DNA of 64,000 nucleotides from Candidatus Chlorohelix allophototropha (GTDB taxonomy: Bacteria; Chloroflexota; Chloroflexia; Chloroheliales; Chloroheliaceae): the NCBI RefSeq assembly GCF_030389965.1, contig NZ_CP128402.1:62001-126000 (forward strand). The letters are read 5' to 3'. Shown here in pieces: positions 7,490-17,600 of this stretch. The notes under the pieces are model-generated. The model searched no databases. It saw nothing but the letters and a program-made list of their open reading frames with translations, and had not been told where the DNA came from. The translations under genes and the position numbers were made by a program. Numbering within the stretch: position 1 is the first letter of the stretch; every line of letters begins with the position of its first letter.

Positions 7490-8246
7490 TGTCTAGTACC
7501 TCCTGAGTAAGAGCCAGATAGTCAGCCGACAAGTCGCTGCCACGTTGGTAAGCAATAACCGATTGACCACGCATAGACGCTTCCTGCATATTAGCCCGTT
7601 CACGTATGATTGTGGCAAAAGCGCTATTTCCCCATTCCTCCCGTAACGCTCCCTCCAATTCTTTATGAAGTGTGCGCCGACCATCATAGCGGGCTATAAA
7701 AATACCCAGCATTTCAAGATTGGGATTGGAATTCTCGCGTATTTCTTGGTAAGTCCTGAGCATATTGCCAAGACCTTCCACGCACAACCGTTCTGGAACA
7801 ACCGGAACCATCAAATAATCGGCGGCAGTGAGACCGTTTAAAGTGGCGATGTCGAAGCTAGGTGGGGTATCGATCAATACAAAATCATAGTTTCCGATTA
7901 TAGCTCTGATTTTTTTGGAGAGAAGACGCTCCCGACCCAGTGTTTCCTGTATCGAGAAATTAAGCACCCCCAGCTTTATAGAGGCAGGTAGGAGGTCAAT
8001 TCCTTCAGCAGTGTGTACAATAGTATCCTGAGCCGTAACCGAACTATCCGTAATAAGCTGGAAAGTGGTTGGGTTCAGACCAACTGGATCAACCCCCAAC
8101 GATACTGTCAGGTTACACTGTTGGTCAAGATCAACCGTCAACACCCGAAGATCGAACTGTACCAAGCAGGCAGCAAGATTAAGAACGGAAGAGGTCTTGG
8201 CAGTGCCACCTTTATTTTGAGCCAAGCAGATTATTTTTGCAGTCAT
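7473..8246 (-). CDS. parA: ParA-type partition ATPase
   Basis: This 257-aa protein is a ParA/Soj ATPase of the deviant Walker A type: LAQNKGGTAKTSSVLNLA near the N-terminus, VLTVDLDQQCNLT next, and the Walker B region DFVLIDTPPSFD in the middle. It lacks an N-terminal helix-turn-helix, so it is a short Type Ib/chromosomal-style ParA and should not itself repress transcription through such a domain. ATG at 8246 is preceded by palindromes (8259-8308) that may be parS or an operator. It forms an operon with parB, and the rep-like gene is transcribed in the same direction just upstream. Confidence 0.93.
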   Translation of the reverse strand: MTAKIICLAQNKGGTAKTSSVLNLAACLVQFDLRVLTVDLDQQCNLTVSLGVDPVGLNPTTFQLITDSSVTAQDTIVHTAEGIDLLPASIKLGVLNFSIQETLGRERLLSKKIRAIIGNYDFVLIDTPPSFDIATLNGLTAADYLMVPVVPERLCVEGLGNMLRTYQEIRENSNPNLEMLGIFIARYDGRRTLHKELEGALREEWGNSAFATIIRERANMQEASMRGQSVIAYQRGSDLSADYLALTQEVLDNVRSV

Positions 8247-8258
8247 ACTATATGAACT

Positions 8259-8308
8259 TTCAATACTTATTGAAGCTATGTTATCGCTAGTAGCGTAATA
8301 AATATAGC
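8259..8308. promoter_or_regulatory. Palindromes upstream of parA, candidate parS/operator
   Basis: TTCAATA-CT-TATTGAA is a perfect inverted repeat at 8259-8274. Immediately after, CGCTA-G-TAGCG (8285-8295) forms the core of a longer imperfect dyad with GCTAT and ATAGC at its outer ends. Palindromes right before parA are the usual place for a ParB-binding centromere or an autoregulatory operator. Neither matches the classic chromosomal parS sequence. Confidence 0.4.
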
Positions 8309-8351
8309 ATAAATCATCAGGAACAGGAAATCTGAAAAGCTATTATTCCAG

Positions 8352-9665
8352 CTACGCAAGCTGAATCTTCTGATCAAACCCACCCGGTAAAAAGTGCAAA
8401 AACATCCTTTTTTGCAGTATTTCCAACAGCGTTTTGTAAATTGTTTTTTCCTGTTGGGGTGTCAGGCAGACCCAATCTGGAAACCACAAATAGCATTTTT
8501 CTGAATCCTTATCCAGTTTCAATCGAGCATATTGCGATACCGTTGCCGGTAGACATTTACTGTGATCTAGTTCAATCCTCAATATGCGCCAGATATCGGA
8601 AAGTTCTTGACTCGAAGGTTTGTCTTCGGTGATATAGAAAGCCGTCCTATCTTTAGGAGCATTCTCGATTTTGTATTCAAAGGCTGTTTCAAATGGAGCA
8701 GTAGACTCTTCAGAAGATAGGATTTCAGTAGGATTTGCGCCCATGATTTCTTCTGAAAACTCGGGACTGGAGGTGTTGGTATCCTCTCCAAAGGTAGTAG
8801 AACAAGTTAGATAGGCATATTTACCGGTGGTGTATTTGGAAAAATCTATAGGAGCAGGGTTTTTAACTTGTCGTTTACGCTGCCTAGCATCGCTGCCAAG
8901 TTTTTTTACCTGAACAGGGTCAGCGTCGCGCAGAAGCATAAAGCGAATAAAACCGGGAGGATTGTAGATTCCAGATTTCTGACTTGCCTGTACTATCAAC
9001 CTTACATACTCGATATCCCGTTTTCTTCCGATGATTAGGAGTGCCAGTTCTTCGCTTAAGAGTTGAGATAGACCGGCTGAAACCAGTAGAGCTTCAATTT
9101 CTGCTGCTTCCGATGGTAATAAAGCGGAGGGAATTGAAGGTAGTGTATAGGCTAGTGGTTCAGTTTCAGTGGTGGAAACAAGCGGTGTATTTTTGTCTTC
9201 GTTAGAATCGTATTGTGATGGTACTTTTTCACACACATGGTTTAATTCTAATTCATGTATATTGGAGGAAATATATTTCCTCCCCCTCCGGAAAAGATTT
9301 TCCTCACTACTTTCTGACACACCTTGGTTTTTTAACGAAGGTCTTCCAAGATGATAAGTGTTGGTTGTACCGCTGGAGTGCGTTACCGTAACCAATTCCG
9401 CTCCTTCCAACTCTTTTAATAGCCCTCGTACCCGTCTTTCGGAAAGTCCCATTTCCTCTGCTAGCCTACCTTGTGAAGGCCAAGCGCAGGATTTGGAACC
9501 ACAATAAGAAAGCAACAGCAGGTAAAGCTTTAGAGCAGCCGGGGTGAGGTTTGGGTTTTTTATTAGTTCTACGGGAACTTGGACAAAATATCCATTCGTC
9601 CTTGCCGATGACTCAAAACTTGAAGCAACCTCAAGAGGAGCCTGTTTCTTTTGTAAAGAAGGCAT
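8352..9665 (-). CDS. Winged-helix replication-initiator-like protein
   Basis: The N-terminal about 100 residues form a winged helix (LTPAALKLYLLLLSYCG, then WPSQGRLAEEMGLSERRVRG) of the kind used by plasmid replication initiators and primosomal DnaD-like proteins. The middle is low-complexity and acidic. The last about 75 residues (WRILRIELD ... LWFPDWVCL ... LLEILQKRMFLHFLPG) weakly resemble a DnaA N-terminal-type domain. At 437 aa it lies upstream of parA on the same strand, with a leader that is covered by a predicted antisense RNA, and DnaA-box-like repeats beyond. I infer a rep gene; a transcription regulator is the alternative. Confidence 0.6.
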   Translation of the reverse strand: MPSLQKKQAPLEVASSFESSARTNGYFVQVPVELIKNPNLTPAALKLYLLLLSYCGSKSCAWPSQGRLAEEMGLSERRVRGLLKELEGAELVTVTHSSGTTNTYHLGRPSLKNQGVSESSEENLFRRGRKYISSNIHELELNHVCEKVPSQYDSNEDKNTPLVSTTETEPLAYTLPSIPSALLPSEAAEIEALLVSAGLSQLLSEELALLIIGRKRDIEYVRLIVQASQKSGIYNPPGFIRFMLLRDADPVQVKKLGSDARQRKRQVKNPAPIDFSKYTTGKYAYLTCSTTFGEDTNTSSPEFSEEIMGANPTEILSSEESTAPFETAFEYKIENAPKDRTAFYITEDKPSSQELSDIWRILRIELDHSKCLPATVSQYARLKLDKDSEKCYLWFPDWVCLTPQQEKTIYKTLLEILQKRMFLHFLPGGFDQKIQLA

Positions 9666-9684
9666 AAAAAATTCTCCTTAGCTC

Positions 9685-9713
9685 TTGACATGGAGAATCT
9701 CTTATGCTATCCT
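9685..9713 (+). promoter_or_regulatory. Sigma-70-like promoter for a + strand small RNA
   Basis: TTGACA at 9685-9690 is a perfect -35 box, and TATCCT at 9708-9713 follows at the optimal 17-base spacing. It points away from the rep-like gene, into that gene's own leader. The transcript would start near 9720 and reach a terminator by about 9815. Confidence 0.6.
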
Positions 9714-9719
9714 TTAAGT

Positions 9720-9815
9720 GTAAAAGGAAAATAAAAGTCCTCCCTGTGAGGGCTATGCACTTGTTTGAGAATCCCCGTTGCTTTCCAGGGCTGAGAGGGG
9801 ATTTTCTTATTTTAT
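9720..9815 (+). ncRNA. Predicted countertranscribed RNA opposite the rep leader
   Basis: Downstream of the promoter the sequence forms a small hairpin (CCCT-GTG-AGGG, 9742-9752). It then forms a strong terminator stem, GAGAATCCCC (9767-9776) with GGGGATTTTC (9797-9806), followed by a T-rich run. No ORF is inside. The RNA lies fully antisense to the untranslated leader of the rep-like gene at 9665, the arrangement used by copy-number control RNAs of plasmids such as pT181 and pIP501. A second copy of this layout is at 26715-26855. The element is predicted only from signals. Confidence 0.5.
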
Positions 9816-9828
9816 AGACATTTTAGAT

Positions 9829-9851
9829 GCTGGTCACTGACCAGCTTTTTT
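9829..9851. terminator. 17-bp palindrome followed by a T run
   Basis: GCTGGTCACTGACCAGC at 9829-9845 is a perfect palindrome followed by six T bases. It could terminate + strand transcription (a back-up for the antisense RNA). It could also be an operator over the -35 region of the minus-strand rep promoter, whose likely -10 (TATAAA) is at about 9811-9816. Confidence 0.45.
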
Positions 9852-10042
9852 GTTTCTATTGTATCTTTCTACAACTAAATGCTCTAATAGCATTACAAAT
9901 ATTCAATTAGTGAGTAGTGATAGACCCATGACCAAAAGATTGAGTATATAAACACAGGTAGTCATTGGGAACGCCTGTACTCTACCTGAGTCTAATTGTA
10001 ATGTGATTCTCAACTTTGTCAAGACATGAGAATTGTTTGATG

Positions 10043-10078
10043 AACTTATCCCTCAAAAGCAAACTTATCCCCTCAACC
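10043..10078. repeat. Two DnaA-box-like direct repeats, possible origin
   Basis: AACTTATCCCTCAA at 10043-10056 is repeated as AACTTATCCCCTCAA at 10062-10076. Each holds TTATCC, the core of a DnaA box. The sequence around 9850-10080 is AT-rich and non-coding, lying upstream of the rep-like gene, so it is the best origin candidate in the window. Two repeats are few for iterons. Confidence 0.35.
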
Positions 10079-10084
10079 AAATAT

Positions 10085-10345
10085 TCTAAACGCTAACCTG
10101 AATCTATTGTCAATAACCGCCAGCTAAAGCAGGCGGCTTGAGGAACAAGTCCCCAAGAGCCTGTATTGACCAGACTCAGAACTGAAACACCTTCTACGTG
10201 TAGCAGGTCATGATACCTACAGGTGCTTTCCAGCCTGTAGCTCTATCGCCCGATTTCAAGAGTGCTGAGGTAAGGCACAAAGGAGTCGGGCATAACAAGC
10301 CTTTTACACCTTGTCGAGGAAACCATTACCCGTAAGGAGGCTCTT
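10085..10345 (+). ncRNA. IscB omega-RNA-like leader
   Basis: About 260 bases upstream of the iscB fragment carry dense hairpins. They end with GAGGAAACCATTACCCG and AAGGAGG directly before the start, the arrangement I recall for IscB omega RNAs, which lie upstream of and overlap the iscB ribosome site. Paired segments include CGCCAGCTAAAGCAGGCGG and the CTACAGG...CCTGTAG stem near 10215-10242. The RNA may survive although its protein is truncated. Confidence 0.6.
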
Positions 10346-10795
10346 TTGAGCAACGTATTTCTATTGGACACGAACAAGCAACCGCTAGACCCGATACATC
10401 CCGGCTACGCTCGGTGGCTTCTCACACAAGGCAAGGCAGCCATGTTCAAACACTATCCCTTCACCATCATCTTGAAACGGGTAGTGACGGATGCCGAGAC
10501 ATACCACTTGCACTTGAAGCTAGACCCCGGCAGCAAAACTATCGGACTGGCGATAGTCAACGATGCCACTGGAGAGGTGGTATTCGCGGCTGAGATAACG
10601 CACAGGGGACAGCAGATTAGAGATGCGCTTCTAACCCGTAGGCAACTACGGAGAGGTAGGCGCAACCGCAAGACCCGTTATTGCCAACCTCGTTTCCTGA
10701 ACCGCACCAGACCTAAAGGTTGGCTACCCCCTTACTGGAAAGCCGTATCGCCAATGTGCTGACTTGGATGGAACGGCTATCAAGGCTTTGCCCAC
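10346..10795 (+). pseudogene. iscB: Truncated, frameshifted IscB
   Basis: The N-terminus is the IscB PLMP/RuvC-I region: VFLLDTNKQPLDPIHPGYAR, then LDPGSKTIGLAIV with the first RuvC aspartate, and the arginine-rich bridge helix RRQLRRGRRNRKTRYC. It starts at TTG 10346 behind AAGGAGG. Near a CCCCC run at about 10724 the frame shifts, after which LESRIANVLTWMERLSRL continues IscB. The homology then ends at about 10795 where a transposase scrap is joined. The HNH domain and RuvC-II/III are gone, so no nuclease can be made. Confidence 0.85.
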
Positions 10796-10965
10796 AGCAG
10801 ATCGTTTTAACCCGTCAGGTAAAACACCCTCAGTTTAAACCACTTGATCGTTTCTGGCTGGTAGTGCTGGTCAGTAAAGTTAAAGCCTGGCGCCAAGCGC
10901 TGCTTATTTTGAACCATAGCCGGACAGACTGCGGTTTGTTAAAAAACAGCAGCAAAATTGACGGC
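10796..10965 (+). pseudogene. Integrase-core transposase fragment
   Basis: In the frame following the iscB fragment, the residues IVLTRQVKHPQFKPLDRFWL and LVSKVKAWRQALLI match the N-terminal part of rve-type (IS481-like) transposases. Only about 45 residues are present, and they are cut off at the 3' end of the neighbouring minus-strand giant gene. It is a joint left by recombination or insertion between two mobile elements. Confidence 0.6.
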
Positions 10966-13900
10966 TCAAAGGCAGAGTTCGGGCACTGGTTCAAGCGGAG
11001 ATGTTCTATAGATACGCATTTTCCCCAGGTCCGTACTCAAGGGTTCATTGACATTTTCAAAGTTCGGGATCATCTCAATGGCCAGCACGCTTAGCGGCGT
11101 ATTCTCCGGCAGCCCTAGGTAAAGCAACATTGCTCTGACCTCGGTCTGTGTCCAGCTACAAATACCGTATTCTTGCGGAGTCTCCTGGCGCTTTCTTTCT
11201 AAATCGATCTGGTTCCTTTCAACCTTCATTTTCTTTTCGCGTAACACTATGTTCCTGAAGTCTTTGCCATCCAACTGCATGACCTGGGCATACAAGACTC
11301 CCCAGATTTCCGTTTGTGGATATGTGTACAGGGCATTTCGACCCTCATAAGTGGATGTTGCATAGGGGGCGGATAGGAGGATGGCGTCATCGGTACGGGC
11401 TACAGTACACGTCATCTGCGGCGCAGGATGTTGAATCCCGGTGACCCGGATTGCCCGGCCAAATCTTGCCTGTGCAGTAGACCAGACTCTGGCATGACCC
11501 ACACAAAATTCGTACACAAAGAAGCCAAATAGCTCGTTAGACTCTACATTCAAACCGGGTGGCAGCGGGATGATGAAATGCCTTGGTGAAATTTCGGTGC
11601 AAGGAATGAGTGGTTGCCAGGCATTCAAGCCCGCTTGGTCGTCGGATTGTCCGGCGGTAATCACGCGAATCAGTTCTGGTGGAATAAATGGCGTGTTTTC
11701 TTTCGGGTCAGGAACAGGATCACGACCTACCAGCAGCAGTGGGTCGGGTGCGTACGCCTTTACAAAAGCAAAATAGCCATCTTCCGGGTTCTGTATAGAC
11801 TCCTCAAACTCAATCCACACCACTTTCTTCCTGGCTTCCGTGGACGAGTAATCGTCACTCCGCACGTAAGGACTGAGCGCGATGCCAGCGGACACAACCC
11901 TGGGCACCTGCGCAGGCGGGACCGCAACAGGGACGGTCATCGTCAATTCCTTATCGGCGTCCTTTTGAGCAGGAGCCTTTTTGAAATGCGCTGTTATGGT
12001 GTATTTCAATTCAAGTGGTTCCGGGAATGGCCCGGAGAAATTTTTGGGATCGACCACGTCAAAGAAGATGAGCTTCGTATGGCTCCGGTCCGCGTCTTGG
12101 AGCGCCGTTATGCTCACGGTGTTCTTTAGCTCAATGATGCCGACAAGCTCCACGCCATTCCGTTTTATTTCAAAACTTATGATGTCCAGACCATCCCATG
12201 ACCAGTCCCGCTTGATATCCAGAATGATTGTTGGAATCCACTGCTGCACCAGATCGGTTTTATTGGCAAAGGTGATGGTGGAATGTTCGGGAGAGAGCGT
12301 ATGGGGCAGCCCTTTGGCACAACCAAAGATAATCCTTTCGCCCGGCTTGCCGAAAAGCGAGGCACCAGCGGTATTCAATTGAAGTTGCTCTGCCAGCCGC
12401 TGGAATAAGTTGGCCGGGGTATCAGTTGACTGTCCACTTAATGCCATCAGGGCTAATAAGTTGGTCGTAGGAGTCGGATCGGGTTGTAAAAGGATAGACT
12501 GAAATTGGCGGGCCGGACTTTCATTGACAAACAAAGATCTTTCGTCTACCGCATCGGAGCGCGTGTAGATGGATACTGCCCTGCCGACCCGCGTTTCCTG
12601 ACTGCCGAAGTATGATAAAGTCGGGTCTGCCCTGCATACGGGGAAAACCCGGATGCGAATATCCCGCGAAGTGGGTAATTTAAGTGCAGAGCTATCAGTC
12701 GTCAGGGGCAAATCTCCCAGATCCGACTCATCGCCAAATTTGATGACAAGTGCATCATGAAATTCAACAGGCAGGTCGAAAGGTTGGGTAATATCCTCCG
12801 GAAAGGTGCGAATCGTGGTAAATAAAGGGTAATATGCTTCATTGCCACGCTGCGAGAGGAGTGTATCCATTTCCGGCGCTTTAACAGCTACTTCAATTCT
12901 CAAAAAGTCCACGTCAGGGTCGAAGTAGCCAGCCTCTCTGCTCTGAGTCAATGCCGTGGGAAAGTCTGCCAGTAGCAAATTGTAAGCGTTAGGCAGCCCG
13001 GTAAAGAGCAGGGAGGGATAACCTAATAAGGGCCTGTAGACTCTATAGCTGCTCGGCGATGTAGCAGGGGGTGGGTCGAGGTCAAGATCCTGGACACGTG
13101 CTTTCATGGGGGGCAAATATCGGCGGAAGCGGCACGTTCCAAAGGGAGCAGGTCCGCCGTTGAGGGGAACGTCCTGTTCTTGTGGACCACCGCCGGTAGT
13201 ATCGGCAAAGCGGACCCGGAAATCATATATCTCCCCGTATCGCAAAGGTACTTTTTCCGCATCTACACCTTGCATTTGCTTCTTCAAAACGGCATCAGTG
13301 CCGCCTAGCTTAGCCGCCCTTTCATCCTTGATGATCAGCGAGGTGCCTGTCCACTGGGTGTAGTAGGCTGGCAGCCAGAAAACGCCCTGTTTCTGCCCTT
13401 CTAACTGCACTGGCCCGACTTCGATGCCAAGTTCAGCATCAATTGTGCCAAGGTCGATTCCACTGAGCTGCAAGTCCCCGTGCACCTTCACCAGGGAATT
13501 CCACTTTGTGTCGTCGTCGCCGTTTTTCCTGACGTCCACCCGATAGTTAAACGTCCCCATCGGCGCGTCCACCTGAATTCCCAGATCGGGATCGAGGGTC
13601 ATTTGACGATTTTGCCAGATGAGCAGTTGCTCATCGTCCCATCCCAGCCGTACGCCAAAATCCCGCGTGGGCGGAAGCCCGTTCTGCTCCTGTCCGGGTT
13701 CAAGCAGCAAATTGGCGCTCACGGGCTGTATACAATGGACTATCTTGGCAAAGCCATCATCGTAATCTTCTGCTTCAATGAAAATTGGGTCGTAATTGCC
13801 GGGGACGGGTGCATCGGAAACCGGGAATTGGACTGCGGCGAAGAGGCTTCTTGGGGACGACAGCGCTGGGATGCGCGCCGCATAGCGCTTTACAATATCA

Positions 13901-14574
13901 GGTTGTGCCACTATCTGCGCATGGTACTCGCTGGTATTATCCAGATCAATATATAGCCAACCCCCGTCTGCATAGACACCCGCTGGCAGCGTGAAATCCA
14001 CTTCATATACAAACCCCAGACGGCGCGCCAAGATAGGCTGGCGCAAGGCTAGAGCAAAAACTTTCCCCCAACTGACTTCGTCGGTGCTATAAATGGGCTT
14101 TGGCAGGCCCTCTTTCCTGTCTTTGATAGCACATTGGTAGCTGTCGTCGGTTTTCGCATAAGGGGTCCGGGGCTGGGAGAAAGAAAAAGAATGGCGATAA
14201 CTATTCGGCAAGTATTTCTGAATAACCGTTGACGCGCTGACGGGATTAATTACATTGGAAGGCTTGGTGATTTTGAATGAACGGGCCAATTGCTGGAAGA
14301 GTGTCAGTGAATCGGCTGGCGGGGTGGTGCTGAGTACCACCGTGTGTGTAACGTCTACCGGGCGTGGCATCATATCCAGGCTGTCGATGATCATTGCATC
14401 AAACTTCAATCGGACACTGGCAAATGGTGACGCCGTTACCCCAGAAGGTACATTGACCGCAAAGGGAGTCGTCGGGTCCTCGTGGGGCATGACCAGGATA
14501 TTCATCTTCAATACCGTGCCATCCCAGTGCTGCGGGAACGGCATAATGGTCAATCTGGTAGTCGAAGTAGTCAT
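10966..14574 (-). CDS. Giant hypothetical protein, 1202 aa
   Basis: I do not recognise this protein. It has no signal peptide, no transmembrane segment and no nucleotide-binding motif that I can see. The composition is rich in beta-strand-like segments, proline and acidic residues (for example PLNGGPAPFGTCRFRRYLPP and DDGFAKIVHCIQPVSA), suggesting many beta domains. ATG at 14574 follows an AAAAGAG ribosome site. It lies 36 bases downstream of the 1695-aa gene on the same strand, so the two are very likely co-transcribed and may act together. A secreted or surface structural role, or a tail-like assembly, are guesses only. Confidence 0.6.
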   Translation of the reverse strand: MTTSTTRLTIMPFPQHWDGTVLKMNILVMPHEDPTTPFAVNVPSGVTASPFASVRLKFDAMIIDSLDMMPRPVDVTHTVVLSTTPPADSLTLFQQLARSFKITKPSNVINPVSASTVIQKYLPNSYRHSFSFSQPRTPYAKTDDSYQCAIKDRKEGLPKPIYSTDEVSWGKVFALALRQPILARRLGFVYEVDFTLPAGVYADGGWLYIDLDNTSEYHAQIVAQPDIVKRYAARIPALSSPRSLFAAVQFPVSDAPVPGNYDPIFIEAEDYDDGFAKIVHCIQPVSANLLLEPGQEQNGLPPTRDFGVRLGWDDEQLLIWQNRQMTLDPDLGIQVDAPMGTFNYRVDVRKNGDDDTKWNSLVKVHGDLQLSGIDLGTIDAELGIEVGPVQLEGQKQGVFWLPAYYTQWTGTSLIIKDERAAKLGGTDAVLKKQMQGVDAEKVPLRYGEIYDFRVRFADTTGGGPQEQDVPLNGGPAPFGTCRFRRYLPPMKARVQDLDLDPPPATSPSSYRVYRPLLGYPSLLFTGLPNAYNLLLADFPTALTQSREAGYFDPDVDFLRIEVAVKAPEMDTLLSQRGNEAYYPLFTTIRTFPEDITQPFDLPVEFHDALVIKFGDESDLGDLPLTTDSSALKLPTSRDIRIRVFPVCRADPTLSYFGSQETRVGRAVSIYTRSDAVDERSLFVNESPARQFQSILLQPDPTPTTNLLALMALSGQSTDTPANLFQRLAEQLQLNTAGASLFGKPGERIIFGCAKGLPHTLSPEHSTITFANKTDLVQQWIPTIILDIKRDWSWDGLDIISFEIKRNGVELVGIIELKNTVSITALQDADRSHTKLIFFDVVDPKNFSGPFPEPLELKYTITAHFKKAPAQKDADKELTMTVPVAVPPAQVPRVVSAGIALSPYVRSDDYSSTEARKKVVWIEFEESIQNPEDGYFAFVKAYAPDPLLLVGRDPVPDPKENTPFIPPELIRVITAGQSDDQAGLNAWQPLIPCTEISPRHFIIPLPPGLNVESNELFGFFVYEFCVGHARVWSTAQARFGRAIRVTGIQHPAPQMTCTVARTDDAILLSAPYATSTYEGRNALYTYPQTEIWGVLYAQVMQLDGKDFRNIVLREKKMKVERNQIDLERKRQETPQEYGICSWTQTEVRAMLLYLGLPENTPLSVLAIEMIPNFENVNEPLSTDLGKMRIYRTSPLEPVPELCL

Positions 14575-14610
14575 AGTTCTATCTCTTTTCTGCTCAAGAA
14601 CGGACGGTTG

Positions 14611-17600
14611 CTATACCTGTTTCTTTTCCTGCCAGGTTACGTCAAACTCGAAATGAATCACAAATGCCAGAGTGACTTCAGCGGCAAACTCCACTTCGCA
14701 AACAGCGTATGTCTTTTCTTCACCGCTCTCGATTTCCTTTTCCGTGCCACCTTTTGCCTCAATCGAAATACCGATAACTATAATGCCACCGAGGAGTTCG
14801 GCTTCACCCTTAAAGATCATGATGGCATAAATGCCGGAGCCGGAATCCTTCCATTCCATTTCCAGGCCCACCGCCATCATCACGGATACTTCGCCAACGA
14901 CCGGCCATTCGGTGGCAAGCTCTAGGCCTACCGCTACCTTAAAGCCAAAGGACTTGCCCTCTTTGGAGTCGATACCGAATTCAAATTCAAGAATTCCAAC
15001 AAAGTAAAGATCAAGGATGCCAATAGAAGTACAGAAAATATCTATCTCCCCGCCCAGCTTGAGTGATGCGCCAACGGATAACATGTCGGTTGCCACTTTT
15101 GCCAGGTCTGTTGAGGGAGTGTCGGAACTCTTCGAGAAGGGCAGCATGTTATAGTGCCCTTCGATTTCAATGTCCAATTCAAGTTTAACCGGAGGTTTCG
15201 TCACACCGGGCGTTTGCGGAACCGACTTGATTTTGAAGCCAAAAACCCAGATTTCCAGCTTTGCTGGCGCTTCATACTTAAGCTTGAAGCCGATCAGCGA
15301 GGCTTTCCATTTCGGCTGCCAGGTAGTGACGGTGGCATTGCCCATATTGACGGAAAACGCCTGGCTCATGTCGAAATCGCCAAGAAACTTCAGGAGATCC
15401 ACAATAGGCTGTAAAATAGAGCCGAACTTAACTTTTGGCTTTGGCATTGTCGGCTTTTGGCCGAAGGCAGCTTCAAACTCAGAAGTTACCGTGATAAGTC
15501 CCTTGAAGGCCATGATGTCAATGACTATACTTTCCTTCTTCACCATGGCCGTCCAGGGGACCGGAGCTTGCGAGTCAAAGGTATAGGTGACAACAGCCTG
15601 ACCCCCTGAATCCGCTACATCCGAATAATCAACGTAAATCCGAGACCCGCCTTTATTCAGCAAGTCGCGCTGGTAGCCGACCGGTGTCGTAAATGTCCCG
15701 CCGGAGGTCAATCTCAACTGGCCTGGCCCTATGACGGCGAGGGTCGTGCCGACCAATCCCAGCGGGAAAGTCGAATCCACGTTGGGGAAAATGGCGGTAG
15801 AACCGAGGATGGCATAGCTATCGGCAAAATAGGGCCGCAGGGTGCTTCGTATATTGGCATCGCCACGCGCAATGGTTGGTCGCAGATACAAGACTTTTTG
15901 GGACCCGGTGGAGTGAAGTATCCCGTAATCCGACGCAGGACTGGAGGCTTGCCTAATGTCAGAAGGCTCGGCAAAGCGGTAAGGCTGTACTGGTATGGTA
16001 TTCAACCGACCTTCTCGAATTAGTGGAAGTGCCCCATCAACATCGATACCGACAATGTCCGCTGTACTTTCCTGCCGCCTGACCAGGCTCCAGGAGCCTT
16101 CTTTGGGAAGTTGCAAGGAACCACGACCGGCCGATACGAAGAGGTAGGCGCCAGAATTATCAACGCCGCTCACATCTATCCTTGTCAAGCGCATCGGCTG
16201 TCCGGACGCCCCCACGTTTACCATGCAATCAACTGGGCCGCCCAGATTGCCTTCTTCCTGCAAAAGTTGGTAGAATTGCTGAGGGCTCAGGGGGCGTTGA
16301 TAGGGTGCTAATTGAACAAACCCTCTTTGCTTCTTACTGGGCACAAATCCATTTCGAGCACCGAGGCTCACATCTTCAAGCAACACGTCCGCATCAAAAA
16401 AGACTTCCTGCATAGTGACATCATCGGTCGGTACCCCTCCGGGTTTGTGGTAGATGCGCCCGGTGTCGGCGATATTAGTCACATTGTAAAGGCCCTTAAC
16501 CACGCCTGGATGGAATTCAAAGGGATTCGGCAACTGTGTTTTTATTCCAGCTATGACTACATAATAGGAAAAATCATAAATCCCGGGTCCCTGGGCTTTC
16601 CATCCGCTATCATAGCGGGTAACACCGCCACCGCTCGTCCGCTGGATGGTGATGGTGCGGACGAGAGGCACACCACAGGGGTACAGTATACTTTTGACCT
16701 GCACAATTTCATGAGAAGTGCGCCCGATCCAGACATCGAATCTGGTCTGGCTTGTCGCCGCGATTTCGGCATTAGGATTCAGCCAGTTGCTGAACAGTGT
16801 AGCCCCATAACCGGAAAAATCAATTCGGTGTACTGGTACCCGTTCGTTGGCGCCCCCCGGCTTGAATTCGTTATTAAATATTGTATCCACGACCGGACCC
16901 AATACGCTTAGCGGCTTCCCATTGTCATCCAGGGGAATAGTGCCCGTTAACAGATCAATCAGATTGCGGGTTTGGATAGTGGCGCCCTTAAAGCCTGCCG
17001 TCTCAAAATTGTCGCCCACATCAGGGCTGGTGGCTAGGACTGATATTTGAATGCCACCCTCAACGTTACTGGTATCGAATTTGGGCTGGTTGAGCGAGAG
17101 CAAGGCGCCCGGCTTGGTATTGTCATAGGCGTTGTCCCAGAGCGCTACAGCCTTCATGCCAAAGGGCAGTGTGAACAGTCCGGCCACTCTGGCGGCGTTG
17201 TCGCTGTCATTGTAGGCCGCCAGGATTTTCTTGACTACGGGCCTAGGGGCAATTGGAATTAACTCATAGACTTCCGCCCCAAGCAGGGCCGGATCGCCAG
17301 TATCGGGTGATGTAGCAGGCGAGGGAAAGGGATAAGGCTTTACTTTAGGATTTTGGATAGTCCGAATCGCTTCCCATTGAATCTGCGGCAGCGTGTAGAG
17401 CCTTGTATTGGCGGCAAGGGCGCTTAAATCTACCCCTATAATCTCGAAGGGGATGCGGCTGGCGGTAGCCGACTGCGCTTCTTTGGTTTGATCCCGCCTG
17501 CGTCCAAAAATGTCCAAGCCGACACCCAACAGGTCCGCATTAGTTGAAACGTCTAGCATGTAAATCTGCTCTTTGGCGGTATTCAGGACCGCATCAAAGT

